From Madurella fahalii (Eukaryota > Ascomycota > Sordariomycetes > Sordariales), in assembly GCA_029876055.1 (NCBI GenBank), contig CM056877.1:248001-312000 (forward strand): a stretch of DNA of 64,000 nucleotides. The letters are read 5' to 3'. Both the position numbers and the translations under genes were made by a program. The notes beneath the pieces are model-generated. The model was given only the letters and a program-made list of their open reading frames with translations, was not told the DNA's origin and did no database searches. The stretch's first letter is position 1. Every line of letters begins with the position of its first letter. Below are positions 35,067-45,600 of this stretch, one piece after another.

Positions 35067-37162
35067 TCAGAACCCATAATCTTCCTTGATCAAATCAGCG
35101 GCTCGTTCGGCAACAGCGATTACGGCACTGTTGATTGTCCCCTGCGGCAGCAAGGGGAAAACACTCGCATCCACCACCCTCATGCCACGCGTACCATAGA
35201 CGCGGAATCGCTCGTCCACGACTCCACCCTTTCGCTTGGGCATCATCGCACAAGTGCCGGAATGATGGTAGGCCGGAAGCGAGAGTTCCCTGATAAAGGC
35301 ATCCACATTCCCCTCCGTCAGCTTGTAATACCCCGGCTGGAAGATGGTTCCGTTGCCACGGAGCAGATCAGACAGAGGCGCCGTAGAAGCCACCTTCTGC
35401 ATGTGGAACGCAACGGCTCTTGCCACCTCCAAGTCAATGGGATGCGAGAAGTAGCGGGGGTCGAGTCGTGGGGGCTCCTTGGGGTCTCGAGACTGAATGT
35501 GCACGGATCCCCGCGAGAAGGGAAGCTGCAAGATGCCCAGCAGAGTGTAATAGTGCCCGCCGTCTGCTGGGCTTCTGAGGAACTTGGAGTTGTCGTCGTA
35601 GAACCACGGCGACATGCCGCCCGCCAGGAAGGCTTCTTGTACAACAGCTTCGTCTACCGCAAGGGCTCCCATTAAAAGCGTGTATTGCTCTTGCAAACTC
35701 GGAATAGTGGAGGCAGAGTGATCACGGTCGGAGGATGCCTTGATGCTCCGGGCCTTGGATAGAGAGCCGCCAATTTGTGCGAGAGACAACAAGGCGGTGC
35801 TGGCGTTTACCACCGTAAATGGGCCGGTCCGTGTTGCCAGATACTCATCCATAGCAGCTTGGAACACTGTTGTGTTCACAAAGTCCTCGCTTGTTGTCAG
35901 CCCCGGGTTGGCAGCAAACCTGGATCAGGATATTGTCAGAACCTGTGTTGCGGAGAGAAGCACGTGTGTACTTGAACTGCATTGATTGCTACGCACTTAC
36001 CCCAACGGCAACATAACGTGGTTCTGATAGTTTTCCCCTACGTTGGGGTTATCCTCGAGGCTTTCGATGCCCACGGTTTCCAGCAATTTGCGGCTCCCAA
36101 TGCCCGAGAGTTGGAGCAGTTTCGGCGACTCCAACGCGCCCGCAGAGATGATGACTTCTCTCCCAGCCCAGGCTATATAATCGGCACCTGATTTCTCATA
36201 AGAAATGCCGGTTGCCGTTAGTGGCCCGCCATGTTTCTTTTCCAGATGTACTTTTGTCACAAGTGCTCCGGTAACAACCTTGAGGTTGGGCCGCCCCTTG
36301 GCAGGCAGATAGTAGGCTGAAGCCGGGTAACTGCGCTCGTTTGTTGTGGGGTCAATGTTAAAGGGGTTGATGAAAGCCCCAAGCGCGCGACCACCACGAG
36401 GGTCGCCATCGACACCGAGTCCAATTGCCGCGAACGTACGAGGCCAAGCCTGCAACAACGGTCCGTACAGTCCTGGAAACGAGTTGACAATTGGGCCATC
36501 TCGGCCATGGGCATCAGGGTCAACAAAGGTGATGTTGAGGTCATCTTCTGTCTGTGCTGAGGGCTCGACGAATGCTTCGGATTTCTTCAAGTACGGCTGC
36601 AATTCGGTCCAAGACCAGCCCTTATTTCCGAGATTACCCCAGTCGTCGATAATACGTCGAGATGTGTGTGTCCAGAAGAGAAAGTTGATAGCGCTGCCTC
36701 CGCCTAGGCCCTTGCCCCCCATCACGGCGTGCGAACGGTTGTTGAGATGTTTCTGGAAGTCAGTGTCGGTTGATGTAAGGATGCTCTCGGCTGCGTGAAT
36801 TTCTCATGGCTCACTTGTGGAACATTCCGGTACTCCCAGTGATACTCCAGGTCTCCGTACATAGAGCCAAAGATGCCGGGGGCTATCACTTTGATGTCTG
36901 TTGTGTGGTCATTGCCCGCTTCGAGAACAAGTACCGAGAAGTCAGGTATTTCTGACAGACGGGCGGCAAGAGTAAGCCCAGAGGTCCCGCCGCCCACGAT
37001 TCTAAGGCACCATCAGGGTTAAGTCAAGAAGATAATACGCAATACTTATCACGAATAAGCGGCTCACATGAAGTCCCATTCCTCCCGCATCACAACGGCG
37101 CCCGCGAAGGGTGAAATGACGAGACTGAGAAGCAGTCGGACAAAAGTAGTAACGTCAAGCAT
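35067..37162 (-). CDS. Secreted GMC-family FAD oxidoreductase
   Basis: FAD-dependent alcohol/sugar/aryl-alcohol oxidase or dehydrogenase. Exons 37162-37068, 37001-36815, 36752-36001 and 35919-35067, with introns of 66, 62 and 81 bp, sum to 628 aa. The first exon is a signal peptide (VRLLLSLVISPFAGA). The FAD-binding Rossmann motif IVGGGTSGLTLAARL spans the first splice. HAVMGGKGLGGGSAINF matches GMC signature 1, and REVIISAGALESPKLL matches signature 2. The catalytic His is in YHHSGTCAM. The second catalytic position, in LPQGTINSAVIAVAERAADL, appears to be Asn, as in cellobiose dehydrogenase-like members rather than His as in glucose oxidase. The substrate cannot be told from sequence. Confidence 0.9.
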
Positions 37163-38331
37163 TGTGTCGAAAATCCATCTTGCACAAGCGGCAAGAGAAA
37201 GGATGACCGAAGGCGTAGCTACTAGTACTTAATAGCGCCCGAAGTCGCCGGCAAGACCCACAGGGTTCAACTCCCGCTCGGATCGGCATTTGTATTCCGC
37301 TCCACTAACCTCCAGCTGCAAAGCTGACGAATCATGGCAATATTAGACGCTCATCAGCGCGGGGTGTTGCGTTGGAAAAAAAAACTTCCCTTCCTTATTG
37401 GATGACCCGGAGACGGGAGCATTGGTTCTCAGAAATAAATCTGCACTCTGAATGCTGTGCTACTAGCACCATCACACCTATTTCCACAAGCCCCTGATTA
37501 GAGCGGTGAAGCTCAATCGTTCGTTAGGCAGAGCCATATCTTGCCAGCGGTCAAGGGCACAGTGGGCGACGGCACACCCACATCTTAATTGTTCTGCTAG
37601 CGTATGATAGACGAACGGTGCTGAGGATGTGCTCCCATTGACTAAACCTGGTATCCGATTACCAGGAGACTGTAAAGGGGGTTGTTCTGGGAACACGTTG
37701 AGGGAGATGGACTACGATGTCTCAGTACCGAAAAGGGTTCGATCAGTGGGCGATAGCTTCACGAACAGCCTCCTATTGTCATTGACTACACAGAGACTGA
37801 TCCTTACGGATCAGAAGTTCCCCGCGTGAGAGGGTTTCCCACGGGGTTCTTATCTACCCTAGTACAGTGACATCATCCACCGTCATTCGGCCGGTTCTCC
37901 CGGTCTTGCCCCGTAGCTCTCATTACAGAGACCTACATATTAATCATTACAACGACCTCCACATAGAGAACTTGCTTATACTTCATTCGTCATGACGGAT
38001 GATTCCATCCTGACCGGAGCGGAGCAGGTACGATACCAACAAGCCAGCGGCATTGAAAGAGCTCGGCTATAACCTCATCTGTATGTCGTGAGACACACTG
38101 GGTAGTGCAGGCCTCCTCAATATCCGTGTTTTTGGGCAGCAAGTGCTCAAAGCCAACACGGCAAGAAACGACTCACAGTTCATTCCCCGCACAATTCATG
38201 CAACTATATCTAGTAGAGGTACATACTTATCCTGGGAGAAGATTATAAGGTAGTCTATAAGGTAGACGAAAGGCTACCTAAGGCAGAAAAGGCTGGATTT
38301 GGATATTGATATTTACTAATAATTAGCACTA
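37163..38331. other. Intergenic flank of transposon insertion
   Basis: About 1.17 kb between the GMC gene's 5' end and the Fot1/pogo element, becoming more AT-rich towards the element. No gene was recognised. It contains the GMC promoter. Confidence 0.55.
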
Positions 38332-38375
38332 ACGTATTTTATAAGCGAGCGACGCATATAAGCGAGCGACGCACT
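38332..38375 (+). repeat. Left terminal inverted repeat with two tandem 17-bp subrepeats
   Basis: 44 bp identical to the reverse complement of 40369-40412. It contains the 17-mer TATAAGCGAGCGACGCA twice in direct tandem (38340-38356 and 38357-38373), likely transposase binding sites by analogy with other pogo-like elements. TA precedes it. Confidence 0.95.
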
Positions 38376-38607
38376 CCCCCCACCCTACTACAATTATCTA
38401 CAATTATTCTACCACAACATTAGGAAATAACAATAACTGAACCAGAAATAGATGAATCAGATGATTCTCCAGCCTCTTGACAGGTACGTGCATTATAGCC
38501 AGGCTTGCCGCATAGACCATAACACCGAATCTTGGTACGAGACCCCCCTTCACCACTATTATTTAGCTGTGTCTCTTGGCTTTCTGGCCTATCTACAGCC
38601 TTCTAGG

Positions 38608-40314
38608 CTAGTAGATCCTGTGCCTCTTGTACGGTAAGAGACCCTCCAAGCCGTATACGTGTTTTTTTGGCCCTCCGTCGCTGTCAGATCGAAAATTGGG
38701 GATTGCTGTAAGAAAAGGAGAGTGAAAGGATGATTCGCATTGAAGGAGCGGCGTCTGCGCAGCTATCGCTTCTAAGGAGGTGGTAGGTGACAGTGTTGAA
38801 CTCTGAACGTTCCAAAACTTCCGGCGAAGCCGGTAATTTATAGGCTCCTGACCCTGGCAGTGCCCCGCTTGCACCTGACACCCTCCTGCACCTGACAGTC
38901 GCTTACTTAGCTCCTTATTGGCCTTTCGTAGTACCGAGACCTCCGTACGCAAAAGGGCCACTTCGTACATCACAGTTACCGCACCTTTAGCTAACTGGTC
39001 TACAGCAGCCAGTATAGAGGTCGGAGAACTGCCTTGGTGATTAGATATGCGGCCTTTGATAAGGTCCTTCTGTGAGGTGGCCTCTCTGGCGTTTTGTGGC
39101 GTCTGAGATAGCCAAGGTAGTGCTGTACCTGGCCGTGAGGTTGGCGGAGTTGGAGTTTGAAGCCGTATATTCATCTTGGAAAGTACCCTTTCTGGATTAT
39201 ATAGTACAAGGCCGGCTCCGGCAAAGGCTCCCTAGATATTCTTGTCGATAAAAGTAGTAAAAAATGCCTCTCTGAATGTGTAAAGGAATTCTAATTTGGT
39301 GATGTGCGTGATATACATGCGTATAAGTTCCTCGATTTGATTGCTGTAGGCCTTCTTTAACGGCCTAAAACAACTAATATCTAGTGGCTGGACTAGATGC
39401 GAGGAATGTAGAGGCATATAGAGTATAATGATGTTGTGCTCCTGGCAGTAAGTCTCGAATAGGTCAGAGTAGTGACTTTCGTGGCCGTCGAGGATTAAGA
39501 GCCGGTATTTCCCTTTTATACGAGATGCTGTATAAAGATCGAAGTGCCGGATGAAATCCACGCCTTTCTCATTAATAGTCCAGCCGTTTTCGGTTATTCC
39601 AATATACCAGGTAGCCGGAAGACTACAATCTCGATACCAGCTCTCCTGGTGATATTTCCCCTTTAAAAGGATGAATAGCGAGATAGCCTAGCCTTGAGCA
39701 TTTACCCCCTGGATAACTGTAGCCCATTCACGATTACCAGGCTAGACTTTTTTAGCTTTCCTATAGCTATCAGAGGTAGTAACAACCATGCCAGTAGTAA
39801 TCATGCCCATCATAAACCCGGTCTCGTCAAAGTTATATATATCTTCGTCGAGGATTCTATACTTAGCTTTAGTATTATATACGAGTACAAACCACTCGCG
39901 AATAACCTTTGGATCTTCGCATTTAGCCCTCTAGTAGTCGTATCTACGCGAAAAACGCGTCCGAAGCTCTGGTTGGCGTTTAACGAAGTTGTGAGCCCAG
40001 AGTTTACCGACAGGGTGCGCATCACGTTCGCGTAGTAGTCGGTTGGCCATATCTTCTATAAAACGAAGCCGAGGAGGAAATGCGCGTATACAGAGCTCAC
40101 TTATATACTGAACAATCGTACTCTCTTCTAGATCCGTAAGTTTTCGTGAGTTGGCTGGTGTATCGTGGCGTGCAGGTCGGCCGTTGAGCCGTTGCTGGAG
40201 TATTGCTTCCGAAACATTATATATCTCAGCCGCCTTTCGTTTACTAAGTTTTTGATCTTTCTGGATAGCTCTGATAGCTAAGAGAAGCCTGGCTTCTTTT
40301 GAATTGCTGGCCAT
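38608..40314 (-). pseudogene. Fot1/pogo transposase broken by four in-frame TAG codons
   Basis: Reading from the ATG at 40314, one frame runs 568 codons to 38608 with no frameshift, interrupted only by TAG at 39933-39931, 39744-39742, 39690-39688 and 39234-39232. Domains in order: Psq-type helix-turn-helix (SKRKAAEIYNVSEAILQQRL), CENP-B-type DNA-binding region (GKLWAHNFVKRQPEL), then the DDE_1 catalytic core with Asp in YNFDETGFMMG, Asp in LLILDGHESHYS and Asp in LVQPLDISCF, all retained. The C-terminus has a short coiled coil (LRTEVSVLRKANKELSKRL). Every stop is TAG where CAG (Gln) would be natural, a C-to-T change in a CpA context as expected from repeat-induced point mutation. The TAG origin is inference. 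Confidence 0.9.
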
Positions 40315-40368
40315 GGTTTTTGGTGGTGGAATGTGGTAAATAAGCATGGGTGGCGCGTCGCGTTGAAA

Positions 40369-40412
40369 AGTGCGTCGCTCGCTTATATGCGTCGCTCGCT
40401 TATAAAATACGT
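40369..40412 (-). repeat. Right terminal inverted repeat
   Basis: Perfect inverted copy of 38332-38375 including both 17-bp subrepeats, followed by TA at 40413-40414. The identity of the two ends suggests a fairly recent insertion or maintenance of the ends by selection. Confidence 0.95.
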
Positions 40413-41233
40413 TAATCCAATGCGAAGATAATGCAGACTAATACCCGTGTGGGATTTCGGCATAGGTGGAAATATCTTACATACCTTACTTATTCGGTGA
40501 AACAGAGTTTCTGGAGTGTCGCATAGGAGACATTCACCCCTGTACCTAAGGTATGTATGTTTGTTCAGTGGGGTAGATTTCTGCCGTAGACGGTGATGGA
40601 GTGGTTTAGCCAACCGCTCGATACCAACAAACGATCCCCAGGTGAATTTCGCGAACTTCGCGATGTAACTTTGGGCAATAGGGTAGAGAGCATTCTATAA
40701 CGTTTTCCCTAGAGGTCATAGTGAAAGACTAAGAAAACGTCCTCGCACCCCGCCGTGCGGTTCCAACAATGAAAGAGGGGGTGTTGCTGTGCATATGCAT
40801 CGCCCGCTGCAAGGTGTGTTTGATCGCACTCGAGGCTCGGATTCCAGTTAGCCCAGGTCAAGTCGGCAATTGAGCCAGTTGAGCCTACGGCACTTTCACC
40901 CCTGGGAAAGTGGAGCATCTTGTTCTCTTCCTATTGGAACCCCAATACCTGAGTCCGGGCGGCCCAGGAAATCGTATCTGACACGTGCAATCGTGACCTT
41001 ATAGTTTGTGGGCCGCCCATGATACGCAGGCCAGTGGAGCCTAACGGCAATCCTGCCGCAGGCGCAGCAGAAACAAAGGACCACGATGCCTGCGACTCCG
41101 TCGCAACTGGTCCTCCCGCCTCGGTCTGAGCGCTTCGCATTGACAGCCGGCTTCTCTACTACAGTATAAGAAGTTGTACAGTACGCTGGCTCTCTCTGTG
41201 CATGACTCGACACGAACTTTGCACCTCACTCCA
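40413..41233. other. Intergenic between transposon and HET gene
   Basis: About 0.8 kb with no recognised gene; it contains the presumptive promoter of the HET gene. In the frame upstream of 41234 the first possible codon is TTG, so the HET start is taken at the ATG. Confidence 0.55.
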
Positions 41234-44200
41234 ATGACTTCGCCGACCATGAAGTACCAAGTCAAGCAAATTGCCAGCCTCAACATCCGCGACCAAGGGT
41301 CGCGGACGATCCTGCAGAGCATCATGAGAGACCGCGACGGAGGCGAAGAGATTTCTGATCCCGATGTCCGAGCCATGGTGAAAGACTACAGCGAGAGGAG
41401 TGGGGCGAGAGGCAAGTCCAACCTAGAGGAGGTGGAAGAGGCCGGGAAGCAACCCCACGACATTGACGGCCTGTCGGATGACCATCGCGAACGGATCACA
41501 GTACGGATCCAGACCAATAGCGACGAGGAGAAGGAGAGTAACGACGGAACCTTGTCGGCTCCGAGCCCTGAGGATGATGCGAAATTCAAGCGTTACAGGC
41601 ACCACCAGTACGTCCGACGATGGGGGCTCTTCGAAGAAGCCGAGGGGCTCGACGAAGAATGGTTCATTGCAGATCCTCCAGTCCTGCCCGAGGATGACCC
41701 GGAGTATCTGTGCGACATGTGCAGGCACATTGACTTCAACACCCTCTTCACCGAGCGGGGACTCGTGGGAAACATTCAGCCGGGGCCTACCTGTATAGCT
41801 CTATATGCCCTAGGCAAGGTCCTAAGAAGCGGGAACTGCTCGTTTTGCAGCCTCCTGCGGAGGAAGATTGCTAACGACGACCTCCTGCCTGATTTGCCTG
41901 TCGAGCGGTTCGAAGGAGAGACGCTCAACCTAAATGTCATCGACGACGGGCCCGGATACCCTCTCAAACTCGAGGTCGAGTTTCAAAGCTACGTGAGGGG
42001 CGAAGGCAACAAACGATTCATCTTGCAGAGAATGGACGAGACCGGGACAGAACCTTTGCATCTGCTCCCCGTCCGTCAAGAGGAAGCAAACCTGGAGTGC
42101 CTGAGAGGGTGGCTCCGCACATGCGAAGACACCCATGCACCGCCAGAGGAGCGCCAAGACAACATGACGCTGACGAGCCTGAGGGTCATCGACACGGTCG
42201 AGAACCGGGTCTGCGAGATGGAACCATCTGCACGCTACGCTTGTTTGTCGTATGTTTGGGGCAAGGGAGGCCAACCCGAGTACACGGCCGCCACGAAGGA
42301 GGTTATGGAAGCCCCGCAAGGACTGCTGGACGAATCGATCAATCTGCCACAAACCATTAAAGACTCGATCAAAGCCACACGTCGGATCGGTCTCCGTTAC
42401 CTGTGGGTTGACGCGCTCTGCATCCGCCAGGATGATGTCGAGGACAAGACCAAGATCATGTCGCAGATGCACGCCATCTACGGCAACGCTGTCCTAACAA
42501 TTGTCGCCGCCACCAACTCGGGCCCCTGGGACGGCCTTGCTGGCGTTGGTTCGGTGCCGCGGTCTCGATCGCAGATTGTCGAGAGACTTCAGGGTATGAC
42601 CGTCGGCGTAGCATTCCTCGATGCGCGCAAACCACACGCAGAGGTCGAGAACTCGGTGTGGAACTCGCGCGCATGGACGTTCCAGGAACATTTTCTATCT
42701 CAGCGCGTCGTTTTCTTTACCGACTCCCAAATGGCTTTCACCTGCCCTCACATGGCCACGCGCTTCGAGGACACGGTCCCCGCCACGGATGTCGGATACA
42801 GACCCAAGCCGATCAACGACGAGACCAAGTACACGTCCCGCATGAACAGCTTGATTACTCGTATCTGGTTTGACCCGACTCAGGCTGCGTATCCCAACAA
42901 GGCATTTATAACCGACTATGGCACCATGGTCTGGAGAGCCGCGGATCCAGACGGCCCCGAAGGCGTCTCGGCGGCGGACGCGCCCATTTACGAGATCGGC
43001 GAGGCGCCGTCTGTCGACTCGACCGGACCGCTGCAGCTCCAAGAGCATACGCTGTGGGATGTCTATCGCCGGGCTGTCAGCAACTACACGAAGCGCAAGA
43101 TGACGTGGGGCTCGGATGCCATCAACGCTTTCTCGGGCATCGCGGAGCTGATTCGGCGTGGCACGAACACCAAATTCTGGTATGGCATCCCCGAGTTCGT
43201 CTTTGATCGGGCGCTCTTATGGCATCCCCGGGAGCCATTGAAAAGAAGACGAAACGAAGACGGCGTGCCACTCTTCCCCAGCTGGGCCTGGTGCGCGTGG
43301 GAAGGCCACAGCTCGTATCGCGGCCGCGGCTTCTACAACGCCATATATTTCCCACCAGCCTCAATCGTCAAATGGCTTGAGCCGCTAGACAAGCAGGCAC
43401 AGATTGAAAGGATTCTGTCGATCAAAGGAGCGCCGCCGGAGCAAGTCCAGGAAGCCATCCAAAACATCCTTGACAGCAACCTGCTTCTTTCCAACCGCAA
43501 CCCTTATACTCTTTGGCATATCGACAATCGTGACGATGGGTGGGAAGTCCAGCGCAACGAAGCCAAGAACGAACATTTTTACACGCACGCAGCCTATCCA
43601 AGCATTCGATTCAACTATCCCATCTCCCTACCCGGCGAGGAGATCCCAGAGCGCCCCCTGGAGAATGGATTGCTGGCCTTCATAGCGCGCAGCGTGCCCA
43701 TTCGCTTTTGCGACATCACCGCCGAAGGCCATGTGCAGGAGGCGATGCAGCACGACTATCTCCAGATCGGCCTCAATGACGAGGAGCGCTCGGCCAACTA
43801 CCGCCCGCCCTGGCGGCGCATCATCTACCATCAGGGCTACCGCGCCGGCTTCCTGAGCCTCAACGTGCCGTTTGAGGAGATCGACACCGATGCCGAGGGC
43901 TTGTATTCCCTCGTCGCCGTGTCGAGGGATAGTCTACCGAGCATTGCGCCGCCCATCGAAGGCTGGGACATGTACTGGAAGGTTGAGCCGCGCATCTTGC
44001 AGCGCGAGGTCTTCAGGGAGGAGTGGCAAGAAGACAGGCTCGACGTGCCCCTGCCGAACGCGGACGCCGCACCGGATACGGGCCCGTACGTCGAAAATGG
44101 GGATCCCTTCTGGGACACGGGGCGGTTTGGCGAGGTCGCGAGGGTTGATGTCTACAACGTCCTTCTGCTGAGGAAGCATGGGACACCGGTCCGGGACGAG

Positions 44201-44278
44201 AGGATCGGCGTTGGAAAGATGACCTATCATGCTTTTCACCATGCTCAACCAAAACCTGAGACCATCATCATAGACTAA
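41234..44278 (+). CDS. HET-domain protein (heterokaryon incompatibility family)
   Basis: Intronless, 1014 aa from the ATG at 41234. HET domains are TIR-like effector domains that trigger regulated cell death in fungal allorecognition; most genomic copies are of untested function. Residues about 160-225 hold the cysteine pairs LCDMCRHIDF and NCSFCSLL common before HET domains. The HET domain spans about 333-490 with its three blocks: YACLSYVWG, then LRYLWVDALCIRQDD followed by MHAIYGNAVLTIVAA, then SVWNSRAWTFQEHFLSQRVVFF. The 500-residue C-terminal part has FPSWAWCAWEG and other pieces seen in large HET proteins, but no NACHT, WD40 or other sensor domain. A second ATG is at 41249. Its neighbours (a transposon and a trypsin-fold protease) suggest an accessory, fast-evolving locus. 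Confidence 0.9.
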   Translation: MTSPTMKYQVKQIASLNIRDQGSRTILQSIMRDRDGGEEISDPDVRAMVKDYSERSGARGKSNLEEVEEAGKQPHDIDGLSDDHRERITVRIQTNSDEEKESNDGTLSAPSPEDDAKFKRYRHHQYVRRWGLFEEAEGLDEEWFIADPPVLPEDDPEYLCDMCRHIDFNTLFTERGLVGNIQPGPTCIALYALGKVLRSGNCSFCSLLRRKIANDDLLPDLPVERFEGETLNLNVIDDGPGYPLKLEVEFQSYVRGEGNKRFILQRMDETGTEPLHLLPVRQEEANLECLRGWLRTCEDTHAPPEERQDNMTLTSLRVIDTVENRVCEMEPSARYACLSYVWGKGGQPEYTAATKEVMEAPQGLLDESINLPQTIKDSIKATRRIGLRYLWVDALCIRQDDVEDKTKIMSQMHAIYGNAVLTIVAATNSGPWDGLAGVGSVPRSRSQIVERLQGMTVGVAFLDARKPHAEVENSVWNSRAWTFQEHFLSQRVVFFTDSQMAFTCPHMATRFEDTVPATDVGYRPKPINDETKYTSRMNSLITRIWFDPTQAAYPNKAFITDYGTMVWRAADPDGPEGVSAADAPIYEIGEAPSVDSTGPLQLQEHTLWDVYRRAVSNYTKRKMTWGSDAINAFSGIAELIRRGTNTKFWYGIPEFVFDRALLWHPREPLKRRRNEDGVPLFPSWAWCAWEGHSSYRGRGFYNAIYFPPASIVKWLEPLDKQAQIERILSIKGAPPEQVQEAIQNILDSNLLLSNRNPYTLWHIDNRDDGWEVQRNEAKNEHFYTHAAYPSIRFNYPISLPGEEIPERPLENGLLAFIARSVPIRFCDITAEGHVQEAMQHDYLQIGLNDEERSANYRPPWRRIIYHQGYRAGFLSLNVPFEEIDTDAEGLYSLVAVSRDSLPSIAPPIEGWDMYWKVEPRILQREVFREEWQEDRLDVPLPNADAAPDTGPYVENGDPFWDTGRFGEVARVDVYNVLLLRKHGTPVRDERIGVGKMTYHAFHHAQPKPETIIID

Positions 44279-44281
44279 GGC

Positions 44282-44599
44282 TTAGCTGAGGTACAATACA
44301 TGCTCGACCAATCTCAGGGCTTGATCATCGGTCAGTTCGCGCTCGCCATGCAATTGAGTCATTAGCTGCAGAGTCGTCAGCCTTTTAATGAGTTCGGGTC
44401 GGGACCGGCTGCATAAGTCGAAAATGTAACTGATTCCGGCCGAAGAATAGAGTGGCTCCCGACAGAGCGCTCTTTCTTTTCTTTCTTTTCTCTCTTGCCT
44501 TTCTTGCATCCCTGATAGAAGGTCATGTAGAGCAAGTAGAGCACGGTATATTGAGACTTTCTCCGGCCGATGGAGACGCTCTTTAAGCAATTCAGCCAA
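44282..44599 (-). CDS. Hypothetical small protein, doubtful
   Basis: A 105-codon frame starting MAELLKERLHRPEKVS, with a Lys/Arg/Glu-rich middle produced by a TTTCTTT-type simple repeat (44460-44508 on the + strand), then LIKRLTTLQLMTQLHGE and ELTDDQALRLVEHVLYL. The second half has the look of helical coding sequence, and an overlapping frame is broken. It stops 4 bp from the HET stop codon on the other strand. It could be a decayed fragment. No family was recognised. Confidence 0.25.
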   Translation of the reverse strand: MAELLKERLHRPEKVSIYRALLALHDLLSGMQERQERKERKERALCREPLYSSAGISYIFDLCSRSRPELIKRLTTLQLMTQLHGERELTDDQALRLVEHVLYLS

Positions 44600-45600
44600 C
44601 GATGAATTACTTTAGCCTTGGGACTAGTGTTGCGCTTGTTGGGAGGTATTGCTAGATCGTGCTGGCGTGCGGCAAGAAAATGGTCACGCAACAATCCACC
44701 TCCACCGTCGCAATAAATTCGAGCTAGTAGGGTCACTATTAGTGAAGAACCGGAGAAAAAAATAGCATGCATGTGACAAAACCGTTGCTCCTGGCCGCGC
44801 TGGGATTTCCGTGCACTCGGTACATGACCCCCGCCGTACTGTGCACATTACTGCGTAGAGCTTAATCGGCTCGCGACAGCGTAGGCGCACTGCGCAGTCC
44901 AAGAGCAGCAACAAGGGTTATGTAAACCCAAGCCAAAGATCTCTTCCTGGCAATAGATCTCTTCGGTGATCGAAGGAGACCCACTTCGCACTGCTGAAGC
45001 CTTGAAACAAGAAGTACCATCCCATTCGCGAAAAATACGCCATTACACTAAACTATAGAAAGGTAGTGAAGCGAGAAAACTCGAGCCATTTTCAACTGCT
45101 CAAGGCCGTATCACAGTACTGCTGAGACTTTCCGCTGCCCAACCTTGGGCGGTGCGGGCTTGGGCGGTGCTGGTATGTACAGTACAGTACTGTACGTGTA
45201 CATTGGCTAGCTCCACTACCCCGCAGTCACTTTTTGGCCCTTGCATTTGTGGGGCTACTCCACAGATCTAGGCAGTTCGGTGCGAGCTTCCCATTGAGCT
45301 TTCCATTAGCTTCAAAACCATCACTAGAACATCGTGCGACCATCGCCAAAAACCCGTGCGTTCATCCACTGAACACAGTGCGACCTTCCCACTGCATCCA
45401 TGGCCGTAGCTTCCCCAGGACCATCCGACTCCCACTGTGAAACGAAATGCACCATGACGTTCCTCGTGTGTTCTCTCTCAAACCTTTCACGAAACTTTTG
45501 CTATCCGTCAAAACACGAGTTTAAATAGTTACCCCGCCCCAAAATGCCGTTCCCTCGCCCCCGAGCTCGTTTGCCTCTGCGTCAGCGGCCACGATACACT
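44600..45600. other. Intergenic, no gene recognised
   Basis: About 1 kb upstream of the protease gene. It contains a perfect 14-bp palindrome GTACAGTACTGTAC within the GTAC-rich stretch around 45178-45200, and short C/T-rich stretches before the start codon. No gene was seen. Confidence 0.5.

Larger units (their letters stand above)
38332..40412. mobile_element. Fot1/pogo-type Tc1/mariner DNA transposon, full-length ends, inactivated transposase
   Basis: A 2081-bp element bounded by perfect 44-bp terminal inverted repeats (38332-38375 and 40369-40412) and flanked by a TA dinucleotide on each side (38330-38331 and 40413-40414), the target duplication typical of Tc1/mariner/pogo elements. One transposase gene occupies most of the minus strand. 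The ends look intact, so the copy could in principle be mobilised in trans by a related functional transposase (inference). Four nonsense codons disable its own transposase. Confidence 0.93.

Noticed and set aside
38026..40630. Shared string CGATACCAACAA on either side of the transposon, as a possible larger target duplication
   Set aside because: Only 12 bp, asymmetric distances from the ends, and the TA duplication directly at the inverted repeats already explains the insertion.
41174..41233. Extended N-terminus of the HET protein
   Set aside because: The extra 20 codons begin with TTG, not ATG; the first ATG in frame is at 41234.
45178..45200. GTAC-rich palindrome as a regulatory operator
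   Set aside because: A 14-bp palindrome built from a simple GTAC repeat is expected occasionally by chance, and no second copy was found near another promoter.
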